From the NCBI GenBank assembly GCA_963585895.1, contig OY757939.1, positions 58,174,069 to 58,238,068 on the forward strand: a stretch of DNA of 64,000 bases. Reading direction: 5' to 3'. Positions within the stretch are counted from its first letter, which is position 1. Every line of letters begins with the position of its first letter. The DNA is from Sepioteuthis lessoniana. Lineage: Eukaryota; Mollusca; Cephalopoda; Myopsida; Loliginidae. The position numbers and the translations under genes were made by a program. This document shows positions 31,078 to 41,869 of this stretch, in pieces. Below the pieces are notes generated by a model that saw nothing but the letters and a program-made list of their open reading frames with translations, made no database searches and was not told the origin of the DNA.

Positions 31078-31510
31078 ATTAGAAATTATATCACTATGGC
31101 TTAGCATTGGAAATTATGTTATGATAAAATTACATTAAAAATTGCATTAGAAATTGCATTACTATAAAATTACGTTAGATATTATTTTACGAGGTAATAG
31201 CGTAGGAAATATACTATAATAGAATTTCATTAGATATCATATAATACTGAAATTGCATTGGAAAATATATTATGATAGAATTTCTTTGAATATTATATTA
31301 CTATAGAATTATGAGGGAAATTATATTACTAAAGAATTGAATTGGATATTATATTTACATAAAATTGCATTGGAAATTATATCTCTATAGAATTGCATTG
31401 GATATTACATGACAATAGAATTGCATTGGAAATTATATCTCTATAGAATTGCTCCAGATATAATACTACAAATGGATTTTATTGGAAATAATATTACCAA
31501 AGAATTGCGG
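31078..31510. repeat. Degenerate ~28-bp minisatellite
   Basis: About 15 imperfect units with core TTGCATTGGAAATTATAT followed by CTCTATAGAA. The best units lie at 31355-31460. It begins at the end of the LINE fragment (ATGCATTAGAAATTATATCA). Confidence 0.75.
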
Positions 31511-31684
31511 TTTGAATTGAAGTCATAGTAATTATAAAGTCTCTGTCAAGTTTTCAAAATCATCAATCAGTTGTGTAACAAGCTGGGTTGGGTTTGAAAC
31601 TGTAACCTAGAAGAAGGAGAGTTATTCATGTGACACTGAAGGGTTCCATCATGCACATTTGGGCAAGTCCATTTCCTAGGCTGT

Positions 31685-31727
31685 GATTGGCTGCTGGTCT
31701 ATGAGTGGAGGTATTTCTGTATAAATA
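31685..31727 (+). promoter_or_regulatory. Possible Pol II promoter: inverted CCAAT and TATA box
   Basis: GATTGG (inverted CCAAT) at 31685-31690 lies about 30 bp before TATAAATA at 31720-31727, in DNA with no recognised repeat. It could be a decayed LTR promoter or chance. Confidence 0.25.
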
Positions 31728-32104
31728 TCAACTGCTATTTAGTATTGTTTCAGGGACTGTACTGGGTAATAGTCTGTTTTATTTTTGTTTTCCCGATGGA
31801 CGCTAGTTTGGACTTCTACGCCGCTAAGTGTTATTGCTATTATCTTACAGTAATTTTTTGTTGGCTAAGATTGGCTAAGATTCACCTGCCTTGACGCAAA
31901 AATAAGACACAAACAGTTAAAGCTTCACAATGTGACGTGTCCACACTAACTGGTAGTAATATAAGAAATCATTACACGGTAAGTGTAAGAGAAACTTTGA
32001 CACTCTTCAGGGGCATCTGAAAGACATACTCCGAAAGACGAATATGGAACCTTGCTACTTCCTATATAGAAGCAGCAGACAACCAAACCAAACACCAGAT
32101 ATAA

Positions 32105-34042
32105 AGTCCATGGGAGGCTATATCAATCAGAGAAAACGAAATAACATGAAAATCATTCTTACTTAACTAAAGAAATTCAATAAAGGTCAATGCATAGAAA
32201 CTTAAGAAAGCCCAGAGAGAACCAACACTAACCAAAAAGATGTCAATGTCAAATAAATAGAATCAGAAACTCGTTAGAAGACAGACAATCACGAATAGCA
32301 TGACAAAGAGTAAATGAAGTGAGCGGAAGAAAGAGCACCTCAAGAGCACAAGTAAAAGGTATCAACCAAGAAGACAGATTACAAAAGTGGAAAGAACATT
32401 TCAAGAATCTGCTCAAAAACCCTTCTGAAGTCACCGATAAACATATCAAAAAATTGTTAGTAGTCACCTAGATATGTAACAAAGAAATTTTCTAAAAGAA
32501 GAACTTGAGATAGAACTGAAAAAAAAGATCAAAACAGCCGCAGACCTTAGTAAAATACCTCCTGAAGCAGGGAAGATAAGGAACTTTGATGACATAATTC
32601 TTCAATTATGCATTGATGTCTATAAACAAACGCCAATAGAAAAAATCAGAAGTTTTCGGAGAAATCGAGCCACATCACAAATTTGGACAATCCGCCCAAT
32701 TATCGAGGGATCACGTGCAAAATCTCGAGACAACATTGTTATTTGTATACGTCACCAAAGCAAAATGTTACGAAATAGGGATGATACCACAACAATAAGA
32801 AAATGGCTTGAGACTAAAAAACGCAAGAAAAAGACCATACCTTGCAGAAACTCTGACACAGACTACGTAGATTATCTAGTGCTTCTCGTAAATGCAACAG
32901 CCATAGCCGAATCCCTACAGCAAAGCCCGGAGCAAGCAGCAGGAGGCACTAACCTCTATGTGAACGCAAATAAAACGAAGAAAATGTGCTTTAAACGATT
33001 TGGTTTTGGCTTGGTTTGGTTTTATGGCATATCTATCAATGTAGGATATTTAATGCCAAATCCATTTTTATACATATAAACAGATCCATTTCTGACAATT
33101 CAGTTTAGTATAAGTATAGTGTTTTGTTCATACACAGTTAAATGTCAAAACAGTTCTATTTCAAACAATTCAGCTTAGCATAAGTACATAGAGTAAATGT
33201 CTAAAAACACTTCTATTTCAAACAATTCGGTTTAGCGTAAGTACACAATTTCAGTGTCAAAAAACAGTTCTATTTCAAACAATTCAGTTTAGCATAAGTA
33301 CACAGTTTAGTTCTACTTGACCCATAGATAGGACCCTATCAAGTGTTACCACTCCGGGCCTGAGTGGACCTGGGAGTGATGGCAATAAAGGAATACTCCT
33401 TATTCTCCAAAGCTCCAGCATTACTGAAACCTCGGCATCAGATTATTTATTGTCATATGCAGGACGCTCGTTGGTTTGGAGTCTTATCCCTCTGTAGAGA
33501 AACAGTCAGTCTATTCTATATCCCCAGCCGAATGAGCAACGCTTTAAACGAGGAACCATCTCCAATATAACAGGTTTCTAAAATTAGTCAACAAGTTTAC
33601 ATACTTCGGCAGTAGTATCTCTTCTACGGAAAAGGAATCCGAACATACGCCTTCTGAGGTTATGGCTTGCTTCCAACCTCTGGCAGTACTACTGCGTAAC
33701 TGCATCACATGACCACTCTGAAAACGTATCGAAAAAAAGGTAGATAAGAACTAAATGAGAATGCTACTGACTAATTTGAACAAATCCTGGAAGCAAAGCT
33801 CCACAAAACAGCAGCTGTACAACCACTTACCTCCCATCTCATAAACCTTCCAAGTAAGACGAAGAACACATACTAGGCTCTGATAGAGAAGCAAAGACAA
33901 ATGCATAAGTGACGATCTTCAGTGGACTCTTATACCAGTGTGGGTCAACTAGGAAAAACTTCCATCAGGTTTGTGCGGAGGACCTGAGTCAAGGAAATCT
34001 GTGCTGTCTGCACGATTTGATGATGATGATGATGATGATGAT
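32105..34042 (+). pseudogene. RTE-like LINE, old copy split by S3
   Basis: 32105-32987 aligns by eye with the complement of 50000-50640. It shows a decayed linker, AGAAGACAGACAATCACGAATAGC (EDRQSRIAR), the QEDRLQKWKEHFKNLLKN-like segment, and scattered RT blocks, with parts missing. 33552-34042 continues with KLVNKFTYFGSSISST-like, NKSWKQSSTKQQLYNHLP-like and C-terminal text, and ends in (GATGAT)n at 34018-34042. S3 occupies 32999-33540 between two copies of GCTTTAAACGA. Many stops; an older copy. Confidence 0.75.
32999..33540 (-). mobile_element. S3 element inserted in the RTE-like LINE
   Basis: Minus-strand head near 33530 (ATTCGGCTGGGGATATAGAA), four internal units, and a tail of TTGGCATTAAATATCCTACA, ending CCAAGCCAAAACCAAAT. 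Perfect 11-bp duplication GCTTTAAACGA at 32988-32998 and 33541-33551 fixes the element's ends at 542 bp. Confidence 0.93.
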
Positions 34043-34091
34043 AGAAATGCACTGGAAATAATCTTACAAGTTTGTTCAGTACTTGGATGTT

Positions 34092-34742
34092 GGTTGCTTG
34101 TTTGGGTTTTATGGCATATCAACCTTTGTAGGTTATTTAATGCCAAATTCATTTTTAAACAAATAATCAGTTCTATTTCAAACAATTCAGTTTACCATGA
34201 GTACACAGTTTAATTGTCAAAAACAATTCTATTTCAAGTTATTCAGTTGAGTCAAACAATTCTAATTCAGCTAATTCAGTTTAGTATAAGTATAGATTTT
34301 TTTACACACAGTTAAATGTCAAGATTTCTATATTAAACAATTCGGTTTAGCGTAAGTTCAGTTCCATTTCAAACAATTCAGTTTAGCATAAGTACACAGT
34401 TTAAATGTAAGTACACAGTTTAATTTTTAAAAACATTTCTATTTCAAGCTATTCAGTAAAGTCAAACAGTTATAATAAAAACATTTCAGTTTAGCATAAG
34501 TATGCAGTTTAGTTCTATTTAACCCATAGATAGGGTTCTGTCAGGTGCTATCATTCCGAGCCAGAGTGGACCGGGGATCAATGGCAATGAAGGGGTGCTC
34601 TGAATTCCCCAAGGCCCCAGCATCATTGGAACCTTACCATCAGATTGTTTAGTGTCATATCCATCCAGGACACTCGCTGGGGGGGGGTCCTCACCCCCTC
34701 TGTAGAGGCGCTGTCGGTGTATTTTACAGCCCCAGCCGACTT
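34092..34742 (-). mobile_element. S3 element, long copy
   Basis: Head GTCGGCTGGGGCTGTAAAAT at 34742; CTCTACAGAGGGGGTGAGGA. About seven to eight internal units lie between 34160 and 34510, and the hairpin tail is at 34105-34150. Confidence 0.88.
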
Positions 34743-34937
34743 AGATGAGTGACCTCTAAAGAGAAGATACATGAAGTATTTTAAAGTCTGTATGCCAGAC
34801 AAAGCAAAACATTTTTTGTCGGCAAAAATAAGTAAATTCATATTTCAGATTTTCGGACCGAGACGACCAGAAGCCTAAACTTCAATAGCAGTAGAAGCAA
34901 CATCAAGTAGCAAAAAGATTTAACGACCAATCCTTTG

Positions 34938-35722
34938 GTTTAGTTTGTTGTGTTTTATGGCATATCAACCTTTGTAGGTTATTTAACGCCAAATCCATTT
35001 TTATGTAAATAATCAATTCTATCTAAAACAATTCAGTTTAGCATGAGTACACAATTTAATTGTCAAAAACATTTCTATTTCAACCTATTCAAGCAGTTAT
35101 ATATAACAATTCAGTTTAGTATAAGTACAGTTTCAATGTCAAAAATAGTTCAATTTAAAACAATTCAGATTAGCAAAAGCACGCAGTTTAAATATAAATA
35201 CAGTTTAATGGTAAAAATATTTCTATTTCTAGCTATTCAGTTCAGTCAAGCAATTCTACTTTAGCTAATTCAGTTTACTAAAATTACAGATTTTGTTTAC
35301 ACACAGTTACATGTCAGAACAGTTCTATGTTGAACAATTCAGTGTAGTGTAAATACAGTTTCAATGTCAAAAAACAGTTCTATTTGAAATAATTCAGTTT
35401 AGCACAAGCACGCACTTCAAATATAAGCACGGTTCAATTGTCAAAAAAACATTTCTATTTCAAGATATTCAGTTTCGCATAAGTACGCGGTTAGTTCTAT
35501 TTAACCCATACATAGGGCCCTATCAGGTACTACCACGCCAGGTAAGAGTGGACTGGGAGCAATGGCAATGAAGGGGTTCTCCGTATTCCCCAAGGCCCCA
35601 GTATTGCTGGGACCTCACCATCGGACTGTTTAGTGTCATATCGAGGACACTCGGCGGGAGGGGAGCTTACCTCTCTGCAGAGGTGCGGTCAGTGTATTCT
35701 ACAGCCCCAGCCGTCTGGGCAA
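34938..35722 (-). mobile_element. S3 element, long copy
   Basis: Head TTGCCCAGACGGCTGGGGCT at 35722. CTCTGCAGAGAGGTAAGCTC; internal units 35000-35490; perfect hairpin tail at 34957-34998 and CACAACAAACTAAACCAAA end. It is in the same orientation as the previous S3, separated by about 195 bp of unrecognised DNA. Confidence 0.88.
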
Positions 35723-35724
35723 AC

Positions 35725-36195
35725 CAATCCTTTAAAGTGATGTCATAGCCCACCAACTGAGTCTTTGGGCTGACCAAGTAACAGATGGCGTTATTTGGAA
35801 TGTAACTGCTGACAGCGCGACTAGCTTTTATTTCAACGATATTTCATCGCAGCCATGATTTTCAAGAAAGGTCATTAGAGTTCAACACTAAACGCCTGTC
35901 TATGTCAATTCAAACAAAAAGAAAGAGAAAAAAAAGGTGTCAAGAAAACGAGCATTGTGCAGTGAATTTACGTTTTATATTGGTTTAATTTACGTTTCTG
36001 ACAGCGCGTCTTGCTTCAGGGGGACACGTGGTAAATGAATAATGGATCAGGTGAATTTTGCATAATTGCAGGACTCAGCTTCGTGTCACGATGGAGTCAT
36101 CGTTTGGCATTGTAAAGAATACACAGAATTGTCCATTGTAAAAACTTTAAACTATGAAACCAAGCAATTACCCACTAACTATAAATTGTTTTTTG
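35725..36195. other. No feature recognised
   Basis: Relatively complex sequence without repeats I know. AAGTGATGTCATAGC at 35737 is CRE-like, with no further support. Confidence 0.35.
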
Positions 36196-36199
36196 CATA

Positions 36200-36468
36200 A
36201 ACTGCTCTATAAGCCGAATAAAATGGTTCGGACCAAGTGGTTTAACTGTCTCTCCCTCCCACTCTCTCCCCTCTCTCTCTCTCTGTCTCTCTCTCTCAGT
36301 ATATATATATATATATATATATAACCTAATAAGTTGTTTTAGACGAAGAGGTTTAACTTTGTCTATCTCTCTCTCTCTCTCTATATATGTATAAAGCCGA
36401 ATAAGTTGTTTTCGACCAAGAGGTTTAACTGTCTCTTCCTTCTTTCTCTCCTTCTCTCTCTCTCTTTC

Positions 36469-36519
<51 letters not shown>

Positions 36520-36577
36520 ATGTATATATAGCCGAATAAATTGTTTTTAGACCAAGAGGTTTAACTCCGTCTGTCAA

Positions 36578-36615
<38 letters not shown>

Positions 36616-36959
36616 CATGTTTAGCCGAATAAGTTGTTTTAGACCAAGAGGTTTAACTGTCTCTTCCTTCTTTCTCTCCTTCTCTCTCTCTTTCTTTCTC
36701 TCTTTCTCTCTCTGTATATGTATATATAGTCGAATACTTTGTTTTAGACCAAGAGGTTTTACTGTGTCTGTCGGTCACTCTCTCTATCTACCTCTCTGTG
36801 TATATATATATATATATAGCCGAATAAGTTGTTTTAGATCAAGTGGCTTAACTCTCTCTCTCTCTCACTCTCTCTCTCTCTCTCTCTCCCTCTGTATATA
36901 TATATATGTACATATATAGCCGAATAAGTTGTTTTAGGACAAGAGGTATAACTAGCTAT

Positions 36960-36995
<36 letters not shown>
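36200..36995. repeat. Compound satellite: 35-bp core alternating with (TC)n and (TA)n
   Basis: Eight copies of a core AGCCGAATAAGTTGTTTTAG followed by ACCAAGAGGTTTAACT, starting near 36213, 36324, 36393, 36531, 36621, 36727, 36817 and 36917. They are separated by (TC)n then (TA)n of varying length. Unit length is about 70-130 bp. The 100-aa frame 36617-36919 is translated repeat. Confidence 0.9.
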
Positions 36996-36996
<1 letters not shown>

Positions 36997-37225
36997 TGTC
37001 CAATCGGTCGGGGCTGAATAATACGCCAACTGCGTCTTTGCATGAGGTAAGACACTCCTCAACGAGTGTTTTAGATATGACACTAAACTACATCTGATTG
37101 TGAGACTTCAGTCCCAGAGCTTTTGGGATTATGGACTACTTCTTTGTTGCCATTACTCCCAGTTCCACTCTGGCCCGTAGTAATTGTACTTGTTAGAGTT
37201 CCACCCCGGAGTAAAAAAGAACTGT
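36996..37225 (+). mobile_element. S3 element, head and mid part
   Basis: TGTCCAATCGGTCGGGGCTG, CGACACTAAACTACATCTGA-like text, CCATTACTCCCAGTTCCACT; no tail. Confidence 0.7.
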
Positions 37226-37288
37226 TCTTTAATATTAAAAAGAATTAGTGTAGAAAAGCAGTGGTAGAAATTATTTAACTATGTACAC

Positions 37289-37525
37289 AGGGGGGTGTCC
37301 TCGTGGTGTAATGGTTAAAGCGATGGACTGCGGAATCGTAGTAAGCGAGTTCGTACTCCAGTCGCGCTATTACGTTCACTTTCAGCCAAATACCCTTGGG
37401 AAAGGTATGAACCCCCTTATCCTCCCAGCTATGGGTTAAATAGTACCACTACTGTTCTTCTAGCAGTATGGTTTTGGCATTAAATAACCTACAAAGGTTG
37501 ATATGCCATTAAAACAAAGAACCCG
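37289..37525 (+). mobile_element. SINE S1, young subfamily, best-preserved copy
   Basis: GTGTCCTCGTGGTGTAATGG (A box), GCGAGTTCGTACTCCAGTCG (variant B box), body, and tail. The tail forms an exact two-part stem: TGGCAT 37475-37480 with ATGCCA 37503-37508, and AACCT 37486-37490 with AGGTT 37495-37499, loop ACAA. TTAACTAT at 37275-37282 and 37531-37538 may be the target duplication. Confidence 0.92.
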
Positions 37526-37655
37526 AACCCTTAACTATTTATAAATAGAACTATCAGTGTTAGATAGCGATACTTGAAACCATTTAACTGTGTGTAAGCA
37601 AATGAACTCAAGTTTGTTTAGAAATAACGGTACCATCAATCTATTCGCTTACAAA

Positions 37656-37656
<1 letters not shown>

Positions 37657-37718
<62 letters not shown>
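37657..37718. repeat. (CA)n-(TA)n microsatellite
   Basis: About 16 CA and 14 TA units. Confidence 0.95.
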
Positions 37719-37719
<1 letters not shown>

Positions 37720-38535
37720 TTAAAGAAAAAACCAAAGACCGGTTATTTAGGATTATAAATTTATTTCCATCCTGTTTTTTGTTTCTGGTGTGAACCAAAA
37801 ACACAAAGAAAAATATAACAGGACTACATACCTATATATATATATAAACAAGATTTGGATATAAATAAACCACAAAGTATGATATATCATAACACACAAC
37901 CAACTCCCTCTCTCTCTCTCTATATATATATATATATTTGAATGCTACTTTTATACGTTCGAGGCAAGACTGACAATGACTACTTACGATGAATACTTAA
38001 CACTTGTACACGGTTATTGTTAACAGAATTGGAACAGTCTACCGCCGTGGATCAAAAAAGGTTTCAGTTCAAAATTCTATATGTGCTCCCGAGTTCGACA
38101 TGAAATATCTGAAGAAGAAACGTGGTGATTATAACAATAAAAGATGAGGTCAATTGTTCGAATATTTCAAGTAATAATAATAATCAAGCTTCATCTAAGA
38201 AATTTAGACGAATAAAAATATCAATCATTCAATATTAAAGATTAGAAAGGGTCAAACAAGGTTCTTTCAAGGTTCATACAAAGGTCCAGGCAAATTTATT
38301 TAGCATAAAAAAACCTTCATTTCTAATAATGATTCAATGAACGTAAATTAAGAAAGAAGCAGAATAAAAAATCAAATAAGAAACATTAAAGATTAATTAT
38401 TGTACATTAAACATGATGTGATTTGGTAGTGCTTTAGGGCATATCAACCGTTGTAGATTATTTAAAGCCAAACTATGTTTATTGATGCAGGATTTGCAAG
38501 CGTTTAGTTTGTAGTTAACATTTTCAAATGGGCCA
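37720..38535. other. Mostly unrecognised; two orphan hairpin-tail scraps
   Basis: 37845-37905 (AGATTTGGATATAAATAAAC, then CACAACCAAC) and 38425-38475 (reverse, GGGCATATCAACCGTTGTAG) are decayed S1/S3 tails. (TC)n(TA)n lies at 37908-37937. The rest is AT-rich without a recognised repeat. Confidence 0.45.
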
Positions 38536-38549
38536 GAGATCATTTGTTT

Positions 38550-38787
38550 GGTTTGGTTTCTTTGTTTAATGGCATATCAACCTTTGTAGGTTATTTAATG
38601 CCAAAGACATTCTCATAGAAGAACAGTGGTGGTACGATTTAACCCATAGCTGGGGCGATAAGGGGGTTCATACCTTTCCCAAGAATATTTGCCCGAAGTG
38701 AACGTAATAGCGCGACTGGAGTACGAACTCGCGTACTACGATTCCGTAGTCCATCGCTTTAACCATTACACTACGAGGACACTCCCT
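38550..38787 (-). mobile_element. SINE S1, young subfamily, 12-bp target duplication
   Basis: Full length on minus with variant B box GAGTTCGTACTCC and intact hairpin. GATCATTTGTTT occurs at 38538-38549 and 38788-38799. Confidence 0.93.
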
Positions 38788-38841
38788 GATCATTTGTTTA
38801 CACTCAGTTGAATGATTTAAGAATTATATATATATATATAT

Positions 38842-39556
38842 GACGATCATTAAAAAAGCTTGCAGACTTTTTTGAATGGGCACTTTTATTGAAAGTACAC
38901 ACGTGAAACTCTAGTCCCCTTCGAAGTAATCTCCTCCGGCTGCAAATGCACTTGTTCTACCGTTCCAACAACTTCTGAAAGGCCCCATGGAAGTCTTCTT
39001 GTGTGAGCGTGTCAATGACCTTCGTCACAGCCTCTTTCATCTCCTCAATTGTCTCATAACGACTACAGCCTCTAAGCTTAGGGAATAAGCAAAAGTCACA
39101 GGGAGCAAGGTCTGGACTCGAGGGAGGCTGAGGAACTGTCTTGATGCCTATATTGGTTAAATAGTTTGTGACAAGGATGGAGTTGCGGACTGGTGCATTG
39201 TCCTGGTGGAAATGCCACTGACCCGATTGAAAGAGTGCTGGCCTCTTCCAACGGAATTTCTTCCTGAACTCCCTTAAAACCTTAACATAGTAACCCTTAC
39301 CCCAACCCTAACACTTTGGCCAATCAACTCTGGTGTATTGACTTCCTTACTCCTCCCACACCTCTCATCATCCCTCACAGACTTTTTGCCTTCCTTGAAT
39401 CTCTTATGCCACTCAGAAAACTGATGCTCGATTCATACAAGATGCTCGAAAAGCAGTCTGAAGCATTCCATAAGTTTTTGTGGCATTTTTTCCAAGTTTA
39501 AAAAAGAATTTTATTCCATATCGTTCTTCTAAAGTTTCCTCACGTCCAGATTGCAT
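38842..39556 (-). pseudogene. Mariner (DD34D) deletion derivative, copy 2, one end missing
   Basis: Colinear with 21205-21918 on the minus strand. It has a right terminal repeat at 38842-38885, the catalytic half (CAGTGGCATTTCCACCAGGA complement near 39210), and the same internal junction near 39290. It stops at about 39556 (TGCAATCTGGACGTGAGG complement), losing the first ~190 bp and the left terminal repeat. It abuts the 89-bp satellite. Confidence 0.88.
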
Positions 39557-40410
39557 ATAAACCATTGAAAGTCATTTCATGCCAAATCCTCTCTATACAT
39601 ATATATTAAGTATTTATGATTCTGTTTGGTTTAGTTTTATGGCATATCAACCATTGTAGGTTATTTAATGCCAAATCTTCTTTATACATATATATTAAAT
39701 GTGTATGATTCTGTTTGGTGGGTTTTTATGGCATATCAACCATTGTAGGTTATTTAATGCCAAGTCCTCTTTATACATATATATTAAATGTTTATGATTC
39801 TGTTTGGTTGGGTTTTATGGCATATCAACTATTGTAGGTTATTTAATGCCAAATCTTCTTTATACACTTATATTAAGTATTTATGATTCTGTTTGGTTGG
39901 GTTTTATGGCATATCAACACCTGTAGGTTATTTAACGCCAAGTCCTCTTTATACATATATATTAAGTATTTATGATTCTGTTTGGTCGGGTTTTATGGCA
40001 TATTCAACCATTGTAGGTTATTTAATGCCAAATCTTCTTTATCCAAATATATTAAATGTATATGATTTGGTTCTGTTGGGTTTTATGGCATATCAACACC
40101 TGTAGGTTATTTAATGCCAAGTCCTCCTTATACATATATATTAAATGTATATGATTCTGTTTGGTGGGGTTTTATGGCATATCAACCATTGTAGGTTATT
40201 TAATGCCAAATCCTCTTTATACATATATGTTAAATGTATATGATTTGGTTTGGTTGGGTTTTATGTCATTTCAACCATTATAAGTTATTTAATGCCAAAT
40301 CTTCTTTATACATATATATTCAATATATATGATTTGGTTTGGTTGGGTTTTATGGCATATCAACCATTGTAGGTTATTTAATGCCAAATCCTCTGTACAT
40401 ATAAATATAT
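39557..40410. repeat. 89-bp satellite built from the S1/S3 hairpin tail
   Basis: Nine full units plus a partial one, with GGCATAT at 39641, 39730, 39819, 39908, 39997, 40087, 40176, 40265 (mutated) and 40354: spacing 89, once 90. Each unit contains TTTTATGGCATATCAACCAT and TGTAGGTTATTTAATGCCAA (the reverse of the S3 tail). A linker TCCTCTTTATACATATATAT and GTATATGATTCTGTTTGGTT follows. The 70-aa frame at 39893-40105 is translated repeat. Confidence 0.95.
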
Positions 40411-40411
40411 C

Positions 40412-41325
40412 TTAATTGTTGATAATTTCTAAGCAGGTAACATTTTTAAACAAGTTAGAGCTCATTTCTTAGTGCACAGTTAACAAGTAATAAATAGGTT
40501 TTGTAAGTCAATAGTTTTTTGATAATTTTATCTTAAATGATTCAGAGCTAATTTGTTTGCACACAAATATTATTGTCGTTTGTACACTGTTAAATGGTTT
40601 CAAGTATTCTAACACTTATAGTTCTATTCAGTATCAATCCATTGTTTGCAATCACTTTAATCGTTTCAGATATTGCTATCCAAAATCAATAGATTTTTTT
40701 TCTTTTGTTTAAATAGTTTCAAGTATAACTATATAACACAAACAACTCAATTTAGGCACACGGCTAAAAAGTTTCAGGTATTGCTAAACAAGGGATTTTG
40801 GACTAAATCTTCCTCCTTATTGTTATTTCCACAACGTTTCGGCCGATATGTGTTGTGGCCTTCTTTGAGTGTTTTTCGAACTCGGGAACCTTCATGGAAC
40901 TTCGAACTACCTCCTTTTTTTGAATCCACGGGGATCGCCTGTTCTGATTCCGTTAGCTATAGCCGAGTACAAGTGTTAAGTATTCTTGTATTGTTACCTG
41001 TCCGTAGTGAGGATTGAACCTGCAACCTCCAGATGATTGTCTCCTTAGAAGCTTAGGGAACCAACGCCTATAACCGTTACCATGTATCCTGCTAGAGAAT
41101 TCAGTGTGAAATTTTGGGACTTATAAACTTAATGTTCTTACTTGACTAGAATTACTACTATTATGTATGATTTTTTACCAGTGCTCATATTCAGATTTTT
41201 TTTTTCTGAATGATAAAAAATCAACAAGAAGATTAGACAACTAATATTGCTAAGCAACACTAATAATTCTACTTAATCTTATTCATTCGTCAGCACATAG
41301 ATATTTCCAAGTATTGTTATGTATC
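40412..41325. other. No gene; decayed AT-rich repeat-like DNA
   Basis: Contains motifs such as GTTTCAAGTATTCTAACACT, TTTCAGATATTGCTATC and AGGCACACGGCTAAAAAGTT, which recur at 57110-57540 in the same sense. An uncharacterised dispersed repeat is likely. 40800-41030 is more GC-rich, with a 114-aa frame and no domain. Confidence 0.45.
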
Positions 41326-41329
41326 ACTA

Positions 41330-41668
41330 ACAATTCAATTAAACATCAGTCATTTAATTACACACTCAAATAGTCAAACAGTTCTATTTTTAACAATTCC
41401 ATTTAGCATGTCATTTGTTTGCACTCAGTTTAAATGAAAAACTTCTACCTGACCCATAGACAGGACCCTATCATGTGCTATCACTCAGGGTCAAAGTGAA
41501 CATGGGAGCAATGGCAGTAAAGTGTTATTCCACATTCCCTAAAGCTCCAGGGCAGGAGCCCCACCATCAGATTTTTATGTCATATCCAGAACGCTCGTTA
41601 CGGTGGGGGTCTTACCATTCTGCAGAGATGCAGTTGGTATATTCTATAGCCCCAAGAGACTGTGCTGT
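41330..41668 (-). mobile_element. S3 element, tail missing
   Basis: Head AACAGCACAGTCTCTTGGGG (decayed) at 41668, CTCTGCAGAATGGTAAGACC, and the mid segment; two to three internal units to 41330; hairpin absent. Confidence 0.7.
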
Positions 41669-41811
41669 TAGAATTTAGGGGTATTGTTTAGTATAGGAAA
41701 GAACTTTTGATAATTCGTTTTTTTTTTTCTGAAAACTTTGGGTTTGCCATTTTCTAATATTAGTGGGTATAAGTATTTTTTTAGGGAATATACAAACCAA
41801 TACATGTAATT

Positions 41812-41868
41812 TGAAAGAATGAAATGACCCACGAATGTTGATAGGCAATTAAACGAAGAAACCAAACA
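41812..41868 (+). mobile_element. SINE S1, tail only
   Basis: AATGAAATGACCCACGAATG, GGCAATTAAACGAAGAAACC. Confidence 0.6.
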
Positions 41869-41869
41869 A

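Noticed and set aside
36617..36919. 100-codon open frame rich in Ser and Leu
   Set aside because: It is translated (TC)n/(TA)n satellite with the 35-bp core; not a protein.
39557..40410. Regular repeats suggesting a CRISPR array
   Set aside because: The whole 89-bp unit repeats, with no unique spacers; it is a satellite derived from a SINE tail in animal DNA.
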